Of a stretch of DNA of 33,677 nt, positions 11,270 to 21,500 are shown piece by piece. The notes under the pieces are model-generated. The model saw only the letters and a program-made list of their open reading frames with translations, was not told the origin of the DNA and searched no databases. Location: contig MNCI01030970.1 of the NCBI GenBank assembly GCA_015680685.1, positions 39,002 to 72,678 on the forward strand, in the 5' to 3' direction. Within the stretch, counting starts at the first letter, position 1. Every line of letters begins with the position of its first letter. Source of the stretch: Gnetum montanum. Taxonomy: Eukaryota; Streptophyta; Gnetopsida; Gnetales; Gnetaceae. Position numbers and translations under genes: made by a program.

Positions 11270-11297
11270 GATGATTTTTCATTCAGTCATGAGGGTA
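11270..11297 (+). other. A0 polypurine-tract region before 3' LTR
   Basis: The sequence 'attcagtcatgagggta' directly precedes the LTR start TGATGAG. The same string precedes the A3 LTR (opposite strand, 25525-25509), and a close relative, 'attcagttatggaggta', precedes the A2 3' LTR. The shared position supports a plus-strand primer site with a short purine run (GAGGG). Confidence 0.55.
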
Positions 11298-11396
11298 TGA
11301 TGAGTCATGTTTTGATAGGGCTTCAATATTGAATATTCGATATGGGGGCACAACCTCCAATGTCTGGAATTCAATATTGCCTCATCCATTCTAGCC

Positions 11397-11404
11397 TATA
11401 AATA
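11397..11404 (+). promoter_or_regulatory. TATA box of A0 3' LTR
   Basis: TATAAATA, about 100 bases into the LTR, aligned with those of A1, A2 and A3. Confidence 0.6.
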
Positions 11405-11619
11405 CAACACTTAGGTGCATGGTTTGGATATAGATTTATACATAGAGAAGGGAATATATAGGTGTTAGTTTGTTTCCAGTGCATGCCCACTGTATGATGT
11501 TAAGTGATTATACGACATCCTTACTTGAATGTGACATACTTGGATACGTTACATGTTCGACAATAAAGATCAAAATTACTTCCATCTTTGCAACATCCAC
11601 TTAGCTTTATTATTGTTAA

Positions 11620-11624
11620 TTACC
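11620..11624 (+). other. Target-site duplication of A2, left copy
   Basis: TTACC directly before TGATGGG; identical to 17990-17994 after the A2 3' LTR. Confidence 0.9.
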
Positions 11625-12439
11625 TGATGGGATGAGATATCGCATGGGCCGTGATATCGTGTCTTCCCCTGCAATATCGCGTATGCAATATCGCAGTCCG
11701 TTGCCAGTTCTATAAATAAGAGGCGACTCTCCCTTGTTACAACATAAAATAGAAGTAGTGAAGCTCTGGAAGTTTGATCCCTCCAGAGACAGATTATTTT
11801 TCACATGTCTACCTGTAGTGTGGTGAACGTAATTATACGACATCATTTATTCGAGTGTGATATACTTGGACATGCACATGACTAGAAATAAAGATCAAGA
11901 TTACTTCATCATTGTAGTATTCACTTTGTTTATTTATTTATTTAATTGTTATTTATTACTTTCCTAATTAGTCTCTCTCACCCTTATCTCCTAGTAATGC
12001 GGAATGAGGACGACTTGATTATGAGCATTTAAGTATGATTACTTGGTAACCCAGTGGCATACCTAGGATTTCCGCTTGGTAATCCTAGTGGTAGTCATGC
12101 ACGAAGTCCAAGATGTGTATGGATAATCAAGGAATGAATGCTCATCGCACTTAGGCTAGATTAGATTCTCTTACCCTTTTCTCTCCTAGCTTAACTTAGT
12201 TAATATTATCTTCCATTGCTTCAGGAGTAGCGTTAGATTAGGACCACATCATATATCTCACTCTGGACTAAACCATACGTGAAAAATATAATACTAGTCC
12301 AGGTGGGAAGACAACAAACTATGACCTAATGCTAACTATCTAGGTCCCATAACTAGTCCATTTGCAGAGTTCGACCGGATCGCACGTGAGAACGCTTGTA
12401 TTCGTATGGTTGAGTGTAGGGGTACCTCGCCACTCATCA
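11625..12439 (+). repeat. A2 5' LTR (815 bp)
   Basis: Starts TGATGGGATGAG, ends CACTCATCA, and is followed after one base by the primer-binding site. TATAAATA lies at 11711-11718. It pairs with 17113-17989. Confidence 0.92.
11711..11718 (+). promoter_or_regulatory. TATA box of A2 5' LTR
   Basis: TATAAATA in 'ccagttctataaataagagg', conserved in the 3' LTR at 17261-17268. It should drive the genomic transcript. Confidence 0.7.
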
Positions 12440-12440
12440 T

Positions 12441-12458
12441 TGGTGCCATTGCTGGGGA
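12441..12458 (+). other. A2 primer-binding site, decayed tRNA-Asp type
   Basis: TGGTGCCATTGCTGGGGA differs from TGGCGCCGTTGCCGGGGA, the complement of the plant tRNA-Asp 3' end, at three positions only. Each is a transition at one of the three CpG sites. This primer is typical of Athila/Tat elements. Confidence 0.85.
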
Positions 12459-12570
12459 CGGTGCTAGTTATCTAGATTAGTTATATCATACAAGGTTGTT
12501 GTAAAGGACTTAACGATATATCTCTTAGAAATAAGTAATTATAAAAAGTTACATAAATTCACACACAACA

Positions 12571-14553
12571 ATGCCTCTCCTACCAGATTATAATAATGCC
12601 ACACCTAGTGAGGAAGTTCATTGGAGAACCAACAAACTATATGACGATGAAGATTGGAGTATACAACCTGAAGTGGGATTTTCTTATAAACATGAACAAA
12701 AACAACATCATCCCAACACACGAAGGCATAACTTACAAGATGACGATGAACCCCCACTAGCCACTACAAGCTTAACACAAATACAAGAGTCTGTTTGAAT
12801 CTCACGTAGGCATCATAAAGGGAGCCGTCTACCCAGGCTCGATTTAAACAACTTTCCTAAATATTCAGGAGGCTATGACTTAGACTTGTATCAACATTTA
12901 CAAGCCTTCTACGATGCCTGCACATGGCATAACATTGATAATGGGTGGCAAAAATGTAAGCTCTTTCCTATGACACTCGTTGACCAAGCAAAAGTATGGT
13001 ATCGATCGTTAAAACCAAATTCGATACGACGTTGGTCAACAATGGTAGAGGTCTTTAACAAAATATCAAACCTACGCAAGAGTGTCAGCCTTGAGGAAAC
13101 AAATCCAAGGATGGAAACAAGCACAACATGAACCCTTAGACATGGCCTTAGAAAGATATTATGCACTATTAAACAACTGTCCAGGCCATGGGTTTTCCGA
13201 GGAAAGGCTAATGTATCATATCATTGATGGGATACATAATGAAACCAGAGAGACCTTAGGAATGTATGCCTAAGGTCAACTATGTGAACTATGAACCCAT
13301 CAAGTCCAAGAGCTTATTAAGCAGGTAGCAAAAGAAGAAGGAGATATGGCTAGATGGGAGAGTGTTGAAGAACATTAACGGGACACAAATCTCACTTAAC
13401 AAAGATCCATAATCATAAAAAGGAAAAATCAACCAATCACAAGGAGAAAGAACCATCTTTGCTGATACAACAATCATTAGAGGAAGCCAAGGCAAAGATC
13501 AATAAGATGTTGGAATGGACATATCAAAAGTGTGGAGAATTTAGCAACAACATTGGAGATAGAGTTTTGACAACCCAAGAAGCAGGATGAAATAGTCGAC
13601 AATCGGAAAGAAGGGAGAAGGAAAATAAGATCTCCACTACCTATCATATGTATGAATGCAAAATATGCCTATACGATCACCCCAAGAGTCAATGCCCAAT
13701 CTTGTCACATTTACATGATCACTGGGGAAATACACTACATCCAGAGTTCGTATAGAGATACTGTGTTCAATCATAGTGGCAACAATCCCAGTCATGGGGG
13801 AGACCACCCTTGGACTGGAGACATCCTTCGTATCCTCCGAATCCAAATGCTTATCACATTCAACATCCTGTTTCTCCAATTGAGCCAACATACTCTATCT
13901 CACCACATTACTATTCTCCACAATACTATCAACCCAGGCCTCCAACACAACCACCACTTTGTGCACCTTATACTCCTCCTAACTTTCAATATTCTCCTCC
14001 TTTCCCTCATTCCATAGTGCCACCAACTATTCCTAAGGTGTCTGCACCACTGCAACAACCCATGAACGACACTTGTGCTACTGCTACTAACAGCAATGAA
14101 AAGCCTCCTTAACATCAAAAGCCTCCTTTCTTTAAACATAGCCGTAAGAAGGGACAACACACTTCTGAGGCCACTACATCTTCCAACCCAGCACAAGTCC
14201 CACACTGTATTGCACCCTTACCTTCAAACCCAACGCCTCATGTAACTTCATCATGGCCACCAACTCACACTCCAACAACCACATGACCCAATGAACACAG
14301 ACATGGAGAGCGACATCCTAATCCTTGCATACCATGTAACGGTCCAAAACATCATAGTGGGTCGACTCATTATCCACAAACTACATCGTATAAAGTGCCC
14401 CACTATGCTTACTATAATCAAGTGTGTGAACCCCAATGGGGTAAGGATGGACCAGTTCCAATATTTCCAACATGCAAGGATCCACATCCTTCATTTATTA
14501 ATCCTTGCCATGCTTAACCATTTATTTAGGGGGGATATCCCCCATTTCAATAA
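12571..14553 (+). pseudogene. gag: A2 ORF1: decayed gag, Athila/Tat-like
   Basis: The ATG at 12571 is supported by the homologous start in A1. The gag core spans about 12840-13275: LDLYQHLQAFYDACTWHNID, KLFPMTLVDQAKVWYRSLKP, then after a frameshift near 13060 EPLDMALERYYALLNNCPGH and HIIDGIHNETRETLGMYA. A nucleic-acid-binding knuckle CKICLYDHPKSQC is at 13657-13695 (C-X2-C-X3-H-X4-C). A long Pro/Tyr/Gln-rich tail follows (13810-14112) and continues through two stops to GGYPPFQ and the TAA at 14551. About 660 codons in all. The frame returns to the starting frame by 13651, so at least two indels lie between. No pol domain follows. Confidence 0.82.
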
Positions 14554-15902
14554 CAAGTAGGATTAATAAATATTTTTCATTTTCATTAACTTTTCAAATT
14601 TTTTTTCTAGTTTTTCATTTTTCAACTTTCTTATTTTATCTTTTTTTCTTTTTGTGTTCTTGTCTTTTTACGTTTTTGTAAGTAATCTTGTCTATGAATA
14701 AAACACTAATGTGGATCGTTGGTTGAGGTGTGTTCTATGTTATTAAGTCATGAGTGATCAATTATTTGGATAGTGATCCCATTACACCCACTCATCCATT
14801 CTTCAAATAAGAGGTTCTATTTGAGGGTATAGTGATATTCTTGAAATTCTGAAAACTTAAAATTAATTTTGTGTTCATTATACCCAGAATGAAGAAGGAT
14901 GGACCAAGAGGGAATGATTAGGGTGTGACATTAAGGAGATTTGTGGATTCTTTTTGGTGACCCCTATGGAAGTTATCATGAAATGTGGTTGTACTAAGAT
15001 CCTTGTAGATCTAACGAAAATGGGAGTAAGAGTAATCAAAAGGGCACTCAAAAAATTAATGTTGTTCTAGGGGGTTCCACTGGAAAGACATGCACCCATG
15101 CCTAAAGGTTGGCAGCTTCTCTGGATTTAGTATTCAAAAAATAAAATAAAAAAAATAAAAAAAAGGACAAGTGCCATAAAACAAAAATCACTTCTCTCTT
15201 GAATAAAACGCCAAGTGATCGTACGTCTTGTTGTTATGGTACTCTCATAGTTGCTCATCATGGGATGAAACGATGCGATGTCACTAATTAGAGGAATGGA
15301 CTTGGTCCTGATCTTGGAACGATGGGTTAATGACACCTTAATCATGCTTTACATGCAGGATTCATTGTGTCCTCGGTCAGTTACCTCATGTCCCAATCTC
15401 TATGATCCCTTTCTATTGTTCGTCTGTAGCTCGTGTCCTGTGTAGCATAGAATTTTTATCTCATTCCAGTGATAATTACATGTGTGTGTTTTGTGGAGTT
15501 AGTGCGAATTACATTTAACCCTTCTAGTATTCACGGACACTTTAAGTGTGGTTACATAGGGGCATTCTAGGTTGAAACCTGCTTTGGGGAGGACCCACTT
15601 GTGTAATTTTTTGTAATTCTCACTTATGAAATAACTCACACGCACCTTTTCTTACTCTCAGCTTAATTTCTCAATAATTTTCTTTACCCTCTAAATTTCA
15701 ACATTCCCATCACATACCCTTTTCTTATCACCCAAGGTTTTATCGATCAATTACACTCACTCATCATTATTCATGCCTTCAAAACCATCTAATTACTAGA
15801 GAACTCCTTCCTAATAGCCCAATGTCCTAAGTTACATCGTTTAATTTCAAAGAAATATTAAAAATTTGGTATATTATCTAAGTGCCCTAACTTTGATGAA
15901 AA
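14554..15902 (+). other. A2 ORF1-ORF2 spacer
   Basis: This is non-coding. It begins with a T-rich run (14570-14680) shared in kind with A1 and A3. It contains conserved blocks near 14930 ('gtgacattaaggagatttgtgg', shared with A1 at about 3630) and 15585 ('ctgctttggggaggacccac', shared with A1 at about 3010 and A3 at about 26275). The conservation across copies suggests a leader or packaging role, but no structure is evident to me. Confidence 0.55.
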
Positions 15903-15910
15903 TATATATA
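15903..15910 (+). promoter_or_regulatory. Internal TATA box of A2
   Basis: TATATATA about 510 bases before the ORF2 ATG, at the place where A0 (7895) and A1 (2637) also have TATA boxes about 550 bases upstream of the ORF2 position. Confidence 0.35.
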
Positions 15911-16415
15911 CATGACCTCCCTATGCTAATCAACATCATTTTCAACTATTCACGCAAGGGAAGTTTTTCAAATTTCTCTCTACGACTTGCGATTGCGTGT
16001 CACTTGCTTTCATATCCATAACTTGCTCGCTATTGCTCCGATTTTCATTCCGTGTGAACCTACTTGAACCTGGAGTGTTCAGCTTAGTTGTGGGGGAGTG
16101 GCACACACCGAATAGCATAGAAATTTTTTAATTTTTTTTGAAATTCATCATCGCCCAAAGGACATCTTTAAGGGTAATTAGTTGTAAAATTAAGAATAGA
16201 ATGTGTCAAAAAAAATTTCATCCCCTTAGCTATACCAAAAAATTAAATTTGAAAACCACCTAGGCAAAGAGGACTCAACATTATAATCTTTCAGGGACAT
16301 GTTCTTCCAATAATTAACATCACATTGAAATAAAGTAAATCTATTAAGGCAAGCAGTAAGGTATAACCTAACTTTGGTAACAACCTTACTAATGATTGGC
16401 TCCGTGTGATTGTAG

Positions 16416-16945
16416 ATGGCCCCGAAACATGGACAATAGGAAGGTCCTGCTCAAGGTGTGATCAAATGACCTAGGAGAGGTGAAGGACAAGTTCCTGCCA
16501 AACAACATGCAGAGCAAAAGATACCCTCTTTGAAAGCGGTGCCTAGTACTTAGGGGAAATGTACCAATTTTGGCACAATAAAGAAGAAGGCACCATGGTT
16601 AACATTTATGGTGTGACTATTTATTTCTATGTGCAAGCCATTTAGGAAGTATTAAACCTTCCAAATATAGGGTCAAAGGTTGCTCAAAACCAGTTGGACA
16701 CTTTCAGAACTAAACAACTTAATAAATAGTTGATAGAGAATAAAAGGGTGGCGAAAGAAAAAGAGAAGGCGGACTCTGTTGCCTCTATGGAACAAGTGCA
16801 AACTTATACACATGCCAAGGCACTCAAGGCCTTACAAGAGGAGAAACTCCAGGCCATAATTCAACACCATCAAATCCTAAGACCTGGAGCACAAGAAAAG
16901 AGAAAGACCCCAATGGAGGAGCCATCGCCACCAGGAACTACATGA
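16416..16945 (+). pseudogene. A2 ORF2: internally deleted derivative of A0 ORF2
   Basis: It starts ATGGCCCCGAAA (MAPKHGQ), homologous to the A0 ORF2 start. After about 45 codons it changes frame and joins GEMYQFWHNKEEGTMVNIYGV, matching A0 at 8842. After LNLPNIG it jumps to a Lys/Glu-rich coiled-coil-like segment (IENKRVAKEKEKADSV, HAKALKALQEEKLQ) that matches A0 near 10120-10260. Finally it jumps to the shared end (PMEEPSPPGTT then TGA). Three large internal deletions reduce about 886 codons to about 176 while both ends remain. It also has in-frame stops, so no product is expected now. Function unknown. Confidence 0.6.
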
Positions 16946-17084
16946 GTTCCAAATTTTTGTAGTTATAGCATATTTTGTGTGTTGTGTCTTTTTTTTGTTT
17001 TCTTCCCACACTATGGCATCATCCCATTTCTTTTTCCATCTAATAATCCCATACCTATCCATTGTGTAATCACTGTAACTTGAG

Positions 17085-17112
17085 GATGAGTTTTTATTCA
17101 GTTATGGAGGTA
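17085..17112 (+). other. A2 polypurine-tract region
   Basis: 'attcagttatggaggta' directly precedes the 3' LTR start TGATGGG, as in A0 and A3. Confidence 0.55.
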
Positions 17113-17119
17113 TGATGGG

Positions 17120-17245
17120 ACACGATATCGCATGGGCAGCGATATCGCGTATGCAATATCGCATCAACAACGATATCACATCCCCTGCGATATTGCATAC
17201 GCAATATTGCGTCTTCCCCTGCGATATCGTGTATGCGATATTGCA
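17120..17245 (+). repeat. U3 array of gatatcg/gcaatat palindromic units
   Basis: The block contains repeated CGATATCG (self-complementary), GCGATATTGC, GCAATATTGCG and CGTATGC words, several forming dyads. The 5' LTR keeps a shorter version (11636-11697). It lies directly upstream of the TATA box, where U3 enhancers sit. Confidence 0.6.
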
Positions 17246-17260
17246 GTCCACCGCCAGTTC

Positions 17261-17268
17261 TATAAATA
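17261..17268 (+). promoter_or_regulatory. TATA box of A2 3' LTR
   Basis: TATAAATA, identical in context to 11711-11718. Confidence 0.65.
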
Positions 17269-17989
17269 AGAGGCAGCTCTCCCTTGTTACAACATAGAAT
17301 AGAAGTAGTGAAGCTTTGGTATTTTGATCCCTCCAGAGATAGATTATTTTTCCTGTGTCTACCCGTAGTGTGGTGAATGTAATTGTACGACATCCTTTAT
17401 TTGAGTGTGATATACTTGGACACGCACATGACCGAAAATAAAGATTGAGATTACTTCATCATTGCAGCTTTCACTTTGTTTATTTATTTATTTAATTATT
17501 ATTTATTTCTTTCCTAATTAGTCTCTCTCACCCTTATCTCCTAGTAATGCAGAATGAGTACAACTTGATTACCAGCATTTAAGTATGATTACTTGGTAAC
17601 CTAGTGGCATGCCTAGGATCTGTGCTTGGTAATCCCAGTGGTAGTCGTGCACAAAGTCCAAGATGTGTACAGATAATCAAGGAACAGATGCTCATCGTAG
17701 TTAGGGTAGATTAGATTCTATTACCCTTTTCTCTCCTAGCTTAGCTTAGTTAATATTATCTTCCATTGCTTCAGGAGTAGTGTTAGATTAGGACCACATC
17801 ATACACCTCACTCTAGACTAAACCATAAGTGAAAAATATAATACTAGTCCAGGTGGGAATACAACAAACTGCAACCTAAGGCTAACTATCTAGGTGCCAC
17901 AACTAGTTCGTCTGTGGAGTTTGACCGGATCACGCGTGAGAACGCTTGTATTTGTATGGTTGAGTGTAGGCGTACCTCGCCACTCATCA

Positions 17990-17994
17990 TTACC
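17990..17994 (+). other. Target-site duplication of A2, right copy
   Basis: TTACC directly after the LTR end; matches 11620-11624. Confidence 0.9.
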
Positions 17995-18513
17995 CAAATG
18001 TTTACTATTTTCCTTAGTTAATGTTTATCATTTATTGCTATTTGTTGTTTTTTTCATCAAGTAAAAGGAGTATAAATAATTGCAAGTGCTTAAGTATAAT
18101 TACTTGGTAACCCAATAGTGTTATCATTTGGTATGCCCAGTAACGGTACACTTGGTAATCCCAATGGTAGTTGCAAGAGGTTCAAGGGATGTACAGAAGG
18201 TTAGGAATGGATACTCATTGCATGTAGGATAGTTTAGACTTTAATTTCCTTTGTTAATTATATTAAATAATTAATTTCTCTATTATTGTTAGGAGTAGCA
18301 TAAGGCAACAATAACATCAATTATCATATGCCTCACCTTGGACTAAACCATACATGACAAAGCTGCCACTAGTCAAAGTGGGAAGACAACAAACTATGAT
18401 AAAGACATAATGATCTAGATGCCAAAGCTAGTCCCATCCATGGAATTTAATTGGATCATGCATGAACGCTTGTGACTCGTATGTTTGGGCATAGGGGTAC
18501 TCACTGCTCATCA
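17995..18513 (+). repeat. A0 3' LTR, right part
   Basis: It continues the LTR interrupted at 11624. It holds the same U5 landmarks as the A2 LTR ('cttggtaatccca', 'ggactaaaccatac', 'gggaagacaacaaactatga') and ends CTGCTCATCA. The flanking 5 bases are ACATG, a possible target duplication whose partner is lost. Confidence 0.8.
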
Positions 18514-18518
18514 ACATG

Positions 18519-21500
18519 TGATTATATAATACTTTGTTCATGGAGTAATTATGGACCCTAATCCTATCCAAAACATATCCCTTATTACTTTTTGTCATTA
18601 AAATAGGATTTAGAGTTCATTTTTAATTATAATTAAATATTGCATAAATAAGATTTATTAAGTACCTTAGGATGACATCCTACCTAGAATTTGACTTCAT
18701 CAATGTGTTCAAAATGTTTAAAAACATAGGTTTTAATGATTGGTTCATTAGAATCAAAGTTATAGTTCTCAAAATATCACATTTTCTAGTTTTTTAAATT
18801 ACCATAAAAGTTTCAATATTTAAACTAGGTGACCATGATAAGTAATGCTTAGATTTAATATATGACTAGGTAGAGCACTTGATAGGGATCACATAGGTTT
18901 AAACAATTGATTTAAAGTCTTGGTGTACGTGTTAGGAGTGTTTGAGTGTAACAGTAATACTTAGAGAAGAAAATTTATAAATAAACTTATAAAAGTAAAA
19001 TAGAATAGATTAATTTTAAAAAAATTTTAAAAGTTAACATCAGTTTTAAAAGGGCATGTTCAAGAAACTCTTTTTAAAAAGGAAAAATGTGTCTAAGCTT
19101 AAAAGCTTATATAATAGTACAAATATATTTTTCATTTTCTCCACCTCATGCTTTCTTTCACCGACTCCTTTGTTGCTTGTTTTCTACTGCTTATTTTCTG
19201 TTATTTTTTTTGCAACTGTTTTTTTTTTTCAAAATAGTTTCTTATCATGTTTTTGCTCAAAGATGTTTTTTTGCCATTTCTTCTTCATTTTGAAGCTGAT
19301 TTAAGCTCAATTTCATCCCTTCTTCCCCTTATAAATAGGTTTACACCTTAAATACATGACATCATAGTTTGAAGAAGGGTTTTGGGTGTGACAGGCTAAG
19401 TGAAGCAAAAAGCAATTGAGAGCATTAGATGGGAAAGGAAGACACAAGAATATTTTGAAAGCCCTACCAACATAAGCATTAGATGGGTTGCCCCATATTT
19501 TTATGGATGTTCTCTTTCTTCTCCCTACTTCTTGGTCTTCTATTATTCTTTTATGATTTTAATTATTATGTCGAGATTTGCTCGATTTTTTTCTTTTATG
19601 CTTTTTTGAAAAAATAATATTTTAATCCTATTCATACCATTTTATATCTTTTGGTGAGTTTTGGAAATTCTAGAACTTATGCCCAACTTGCCGTTAGATA
19701 TTTTATGAATATTTGGAATTTTCTTATGACATAAACATGATTTTGCAGAAAATTTGTGAAATTTGAGTTTTTTTGGATTTTTGGAATAAAATAATAATAT
19801 TTGTGAAGCTGATTTTGCTCTTTTGGTAGTAGGAGTCACAAATCCTTTAGATGCTCCTATTTGCATGTAGTATTGAAGTGTTCTTTGGTAGGATCCATCC
19901 CATGGAAATAAGGGTTATTAGATGGATTTCCTACCTTAGATTTTGATTTGTAAGTTTATGTGAGGATATGGATTTAGTTGAGATCATGGTAGTGAGTAGT
20001 TGAGTCTAGTGGTGTGCAATGAGGCATAGTCAAGACCTACTCTTTCAATGATATTTGTGCCTTGACTATTGAGGATGTTAGTAGTGAGGCTATTGCCAAG
20101 ACTAAACCATGAGTGACTTGTTTCAGGTGATGAGAATAATTTGATGATAGTAGTGAGATTATTCTAAGACCTCTCAATATATTACATTAGCATTAAGGGA
20201 AACAAGGACCTAGACTCTAGAGATTCCTGAATAAAATATACATTTTGTTGAATTTTTGGATAAATTTTAAATTTTGAAAAATTTGTGACATTTTTGAACT
20301 AGAAAACATTTTTGAATATTTTATTAAAGACCTCTATTTAGCCTGTACCTAAGACTTTTAGTCCATAAACTTCATGCTCCATGAAGAAGTAAATAAAATA
20401 ACCTTTCTTTTTTGAGGATTTTTAACTTCTCTTGCACATCCATGCAAAGAGTCTAGAGTAGACATGGAGATGTTGAAAGAGGGACATAGGATGAAAGATG
20501 AATTAATTCTATACAAGGTGGATCCTAACAACTTGAAAAATGATTTTTGTATATTTTTTATTTTTGTAAAATAAGAACCTTATACACTTCATTGATATTT
20601 GAGCAATGTATTTATTTTTGTGGATAAACAATAAAGTATTATTATGAATTTTTTGTTTGTGAGGTGAAACAAGTATCATTAGGAATGATATTTTACACAC
20701 TATTTTATGACGTAACTAGTGGGATTTTAGATAGCTTTTGTTTGTAGCTATAAAAATATCTCTTTTTTATCAAATAAATTTTATGTAATTATATATGTAA
20801 GAATTATAAAAGTTTGCTACACTACATTAATCTACTATATTTGTATGCCTAATTAATAAATTTTTTATCTATTTTACTGCTTCATTTTAAGTTAGTTAAT
20901 CAAGGTTAAATCCAAATCCTTAGGGTTTTGTAGCATCTCTATCCATTATTTATAGGATATTTTATAGATAATTAATATAGGTGTTACATTATTAGTTGAT
21001 AAGGTGATGATAAGGGAAGTGAAATCAAATTTATATATTGATCTAAATTTGAGGGATTCTCCACATGTTAGGGGGATAACATGAAGGGGATATAGTATAT
21101 CAATAGGAAGAGAGGAAAGTCAAAAAGAACTCTAAGGAGTTGAGAGCTACATAGAATTTTATGATCATTACTGGAAAAAATTATTACTTTGCGAAAAAGA
21201 TATTTTTAAAAAGTTCTGCAAATGTCAAATGTTCCAAGTACCAAAGCTAAAAGCCAACCCCTTACAATTTATGTATACCCTCCTATTTATAAGTCATAAA
21301 TGTCTTGTAGATCCTAAAGAAATGATGCATTAGGATCTATAGAATGTTCTAAAAGGTTCTAAATAGGAGAAATGATATGTGATTATAGCAGACATTAAAA
21401 ATGTACCTGATGTAGAAGATGATATCAAATGTCAAAAGAAGAATTAATGATAAGTATCAAAGAGCAATGTAACATTGTATGTTAAGGAGAGTACTAAATA

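Larger units (their letters stand above)
11298..11624 (+). repeat. A0 3' LTR, left part
   Basis: It starts TGATGAGTCATG and carries TATAAATA at 11397-11404. It is homologous to the A2 LTR after the TATA box (for example 'tgacatacttgga', 'ataaagatcaa'). It is interrupted after TTACC by A2. With 17995-18513 the LTR would be about 846 bases. Confidence 0.8.
11625..17989 (+). mobile_element. A2: complete family A gag-only LTR retrotransposon
   Basis: This is a full-length copy: 5' LTR, primer-binding site, gag ORF1, T-rich spacer, internal TATA, short ORF2, polypurine-tract region, 3' LTR, flanked by TTACC duplications. The internal region of about 4.7 kb has no protease, reverse transcriptase, RNase H or integrase, so it must have moved using proteins from another element. 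This fits the plant TR-GAG class, with an additional ORF2. The LTRs differ by roughly 8% by eye, mostly transitions, plus a 62-bp length difference, so the insertion is old. It lies inside the LTR of its relative A0. Confidence 0.88.
17113..17989 (+). repeat. A2 3' LTR (877 bp)
   Basis: Pairs with 11625-12439 over its whole length. It is 62 bases longer because the U3 palindromic block at 17120-17245 has more units. It ends CACTCATCA and is followed by TTACC. Confidence 0.92.
7469..18513 (+). mobile_element. A0: 3' half of a family A element, with A2 nested inside
   Basis: The internal sequence begins directly at the edge of the A1 LTR and matches A1 from its 3060 region onward ('aacatttttaggt', then 'ggatccact', then 'cttccaaccaatca'). 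It contains a promoter-like region, ORF2, a purine-rich tract and a 3' LTR starting TGATGAG at 11298. That LTR is interrupted at 11624 by A2, resumes at 17995 and ends CATCA at 18513. ORF1 and the 5' LTR are missing. The simplest reading is that A1 inserted into A0, or recombined with it, at 7468/7469. Confidence 0.75.

Noticed and set aside
13900-14487. Minus-strand frames rich in Trp, Arg and Cys
   Set aside because: They are antisense shadows of the Pro/Tyr/His-rich gag tail of A2.
19056-19304. Phe/Leu/Ser-rich frames that look like membrane proteins
   Set aside because: They come from T-rich low-complexity DNA and overlap in several frames; no start context or homology supports them.
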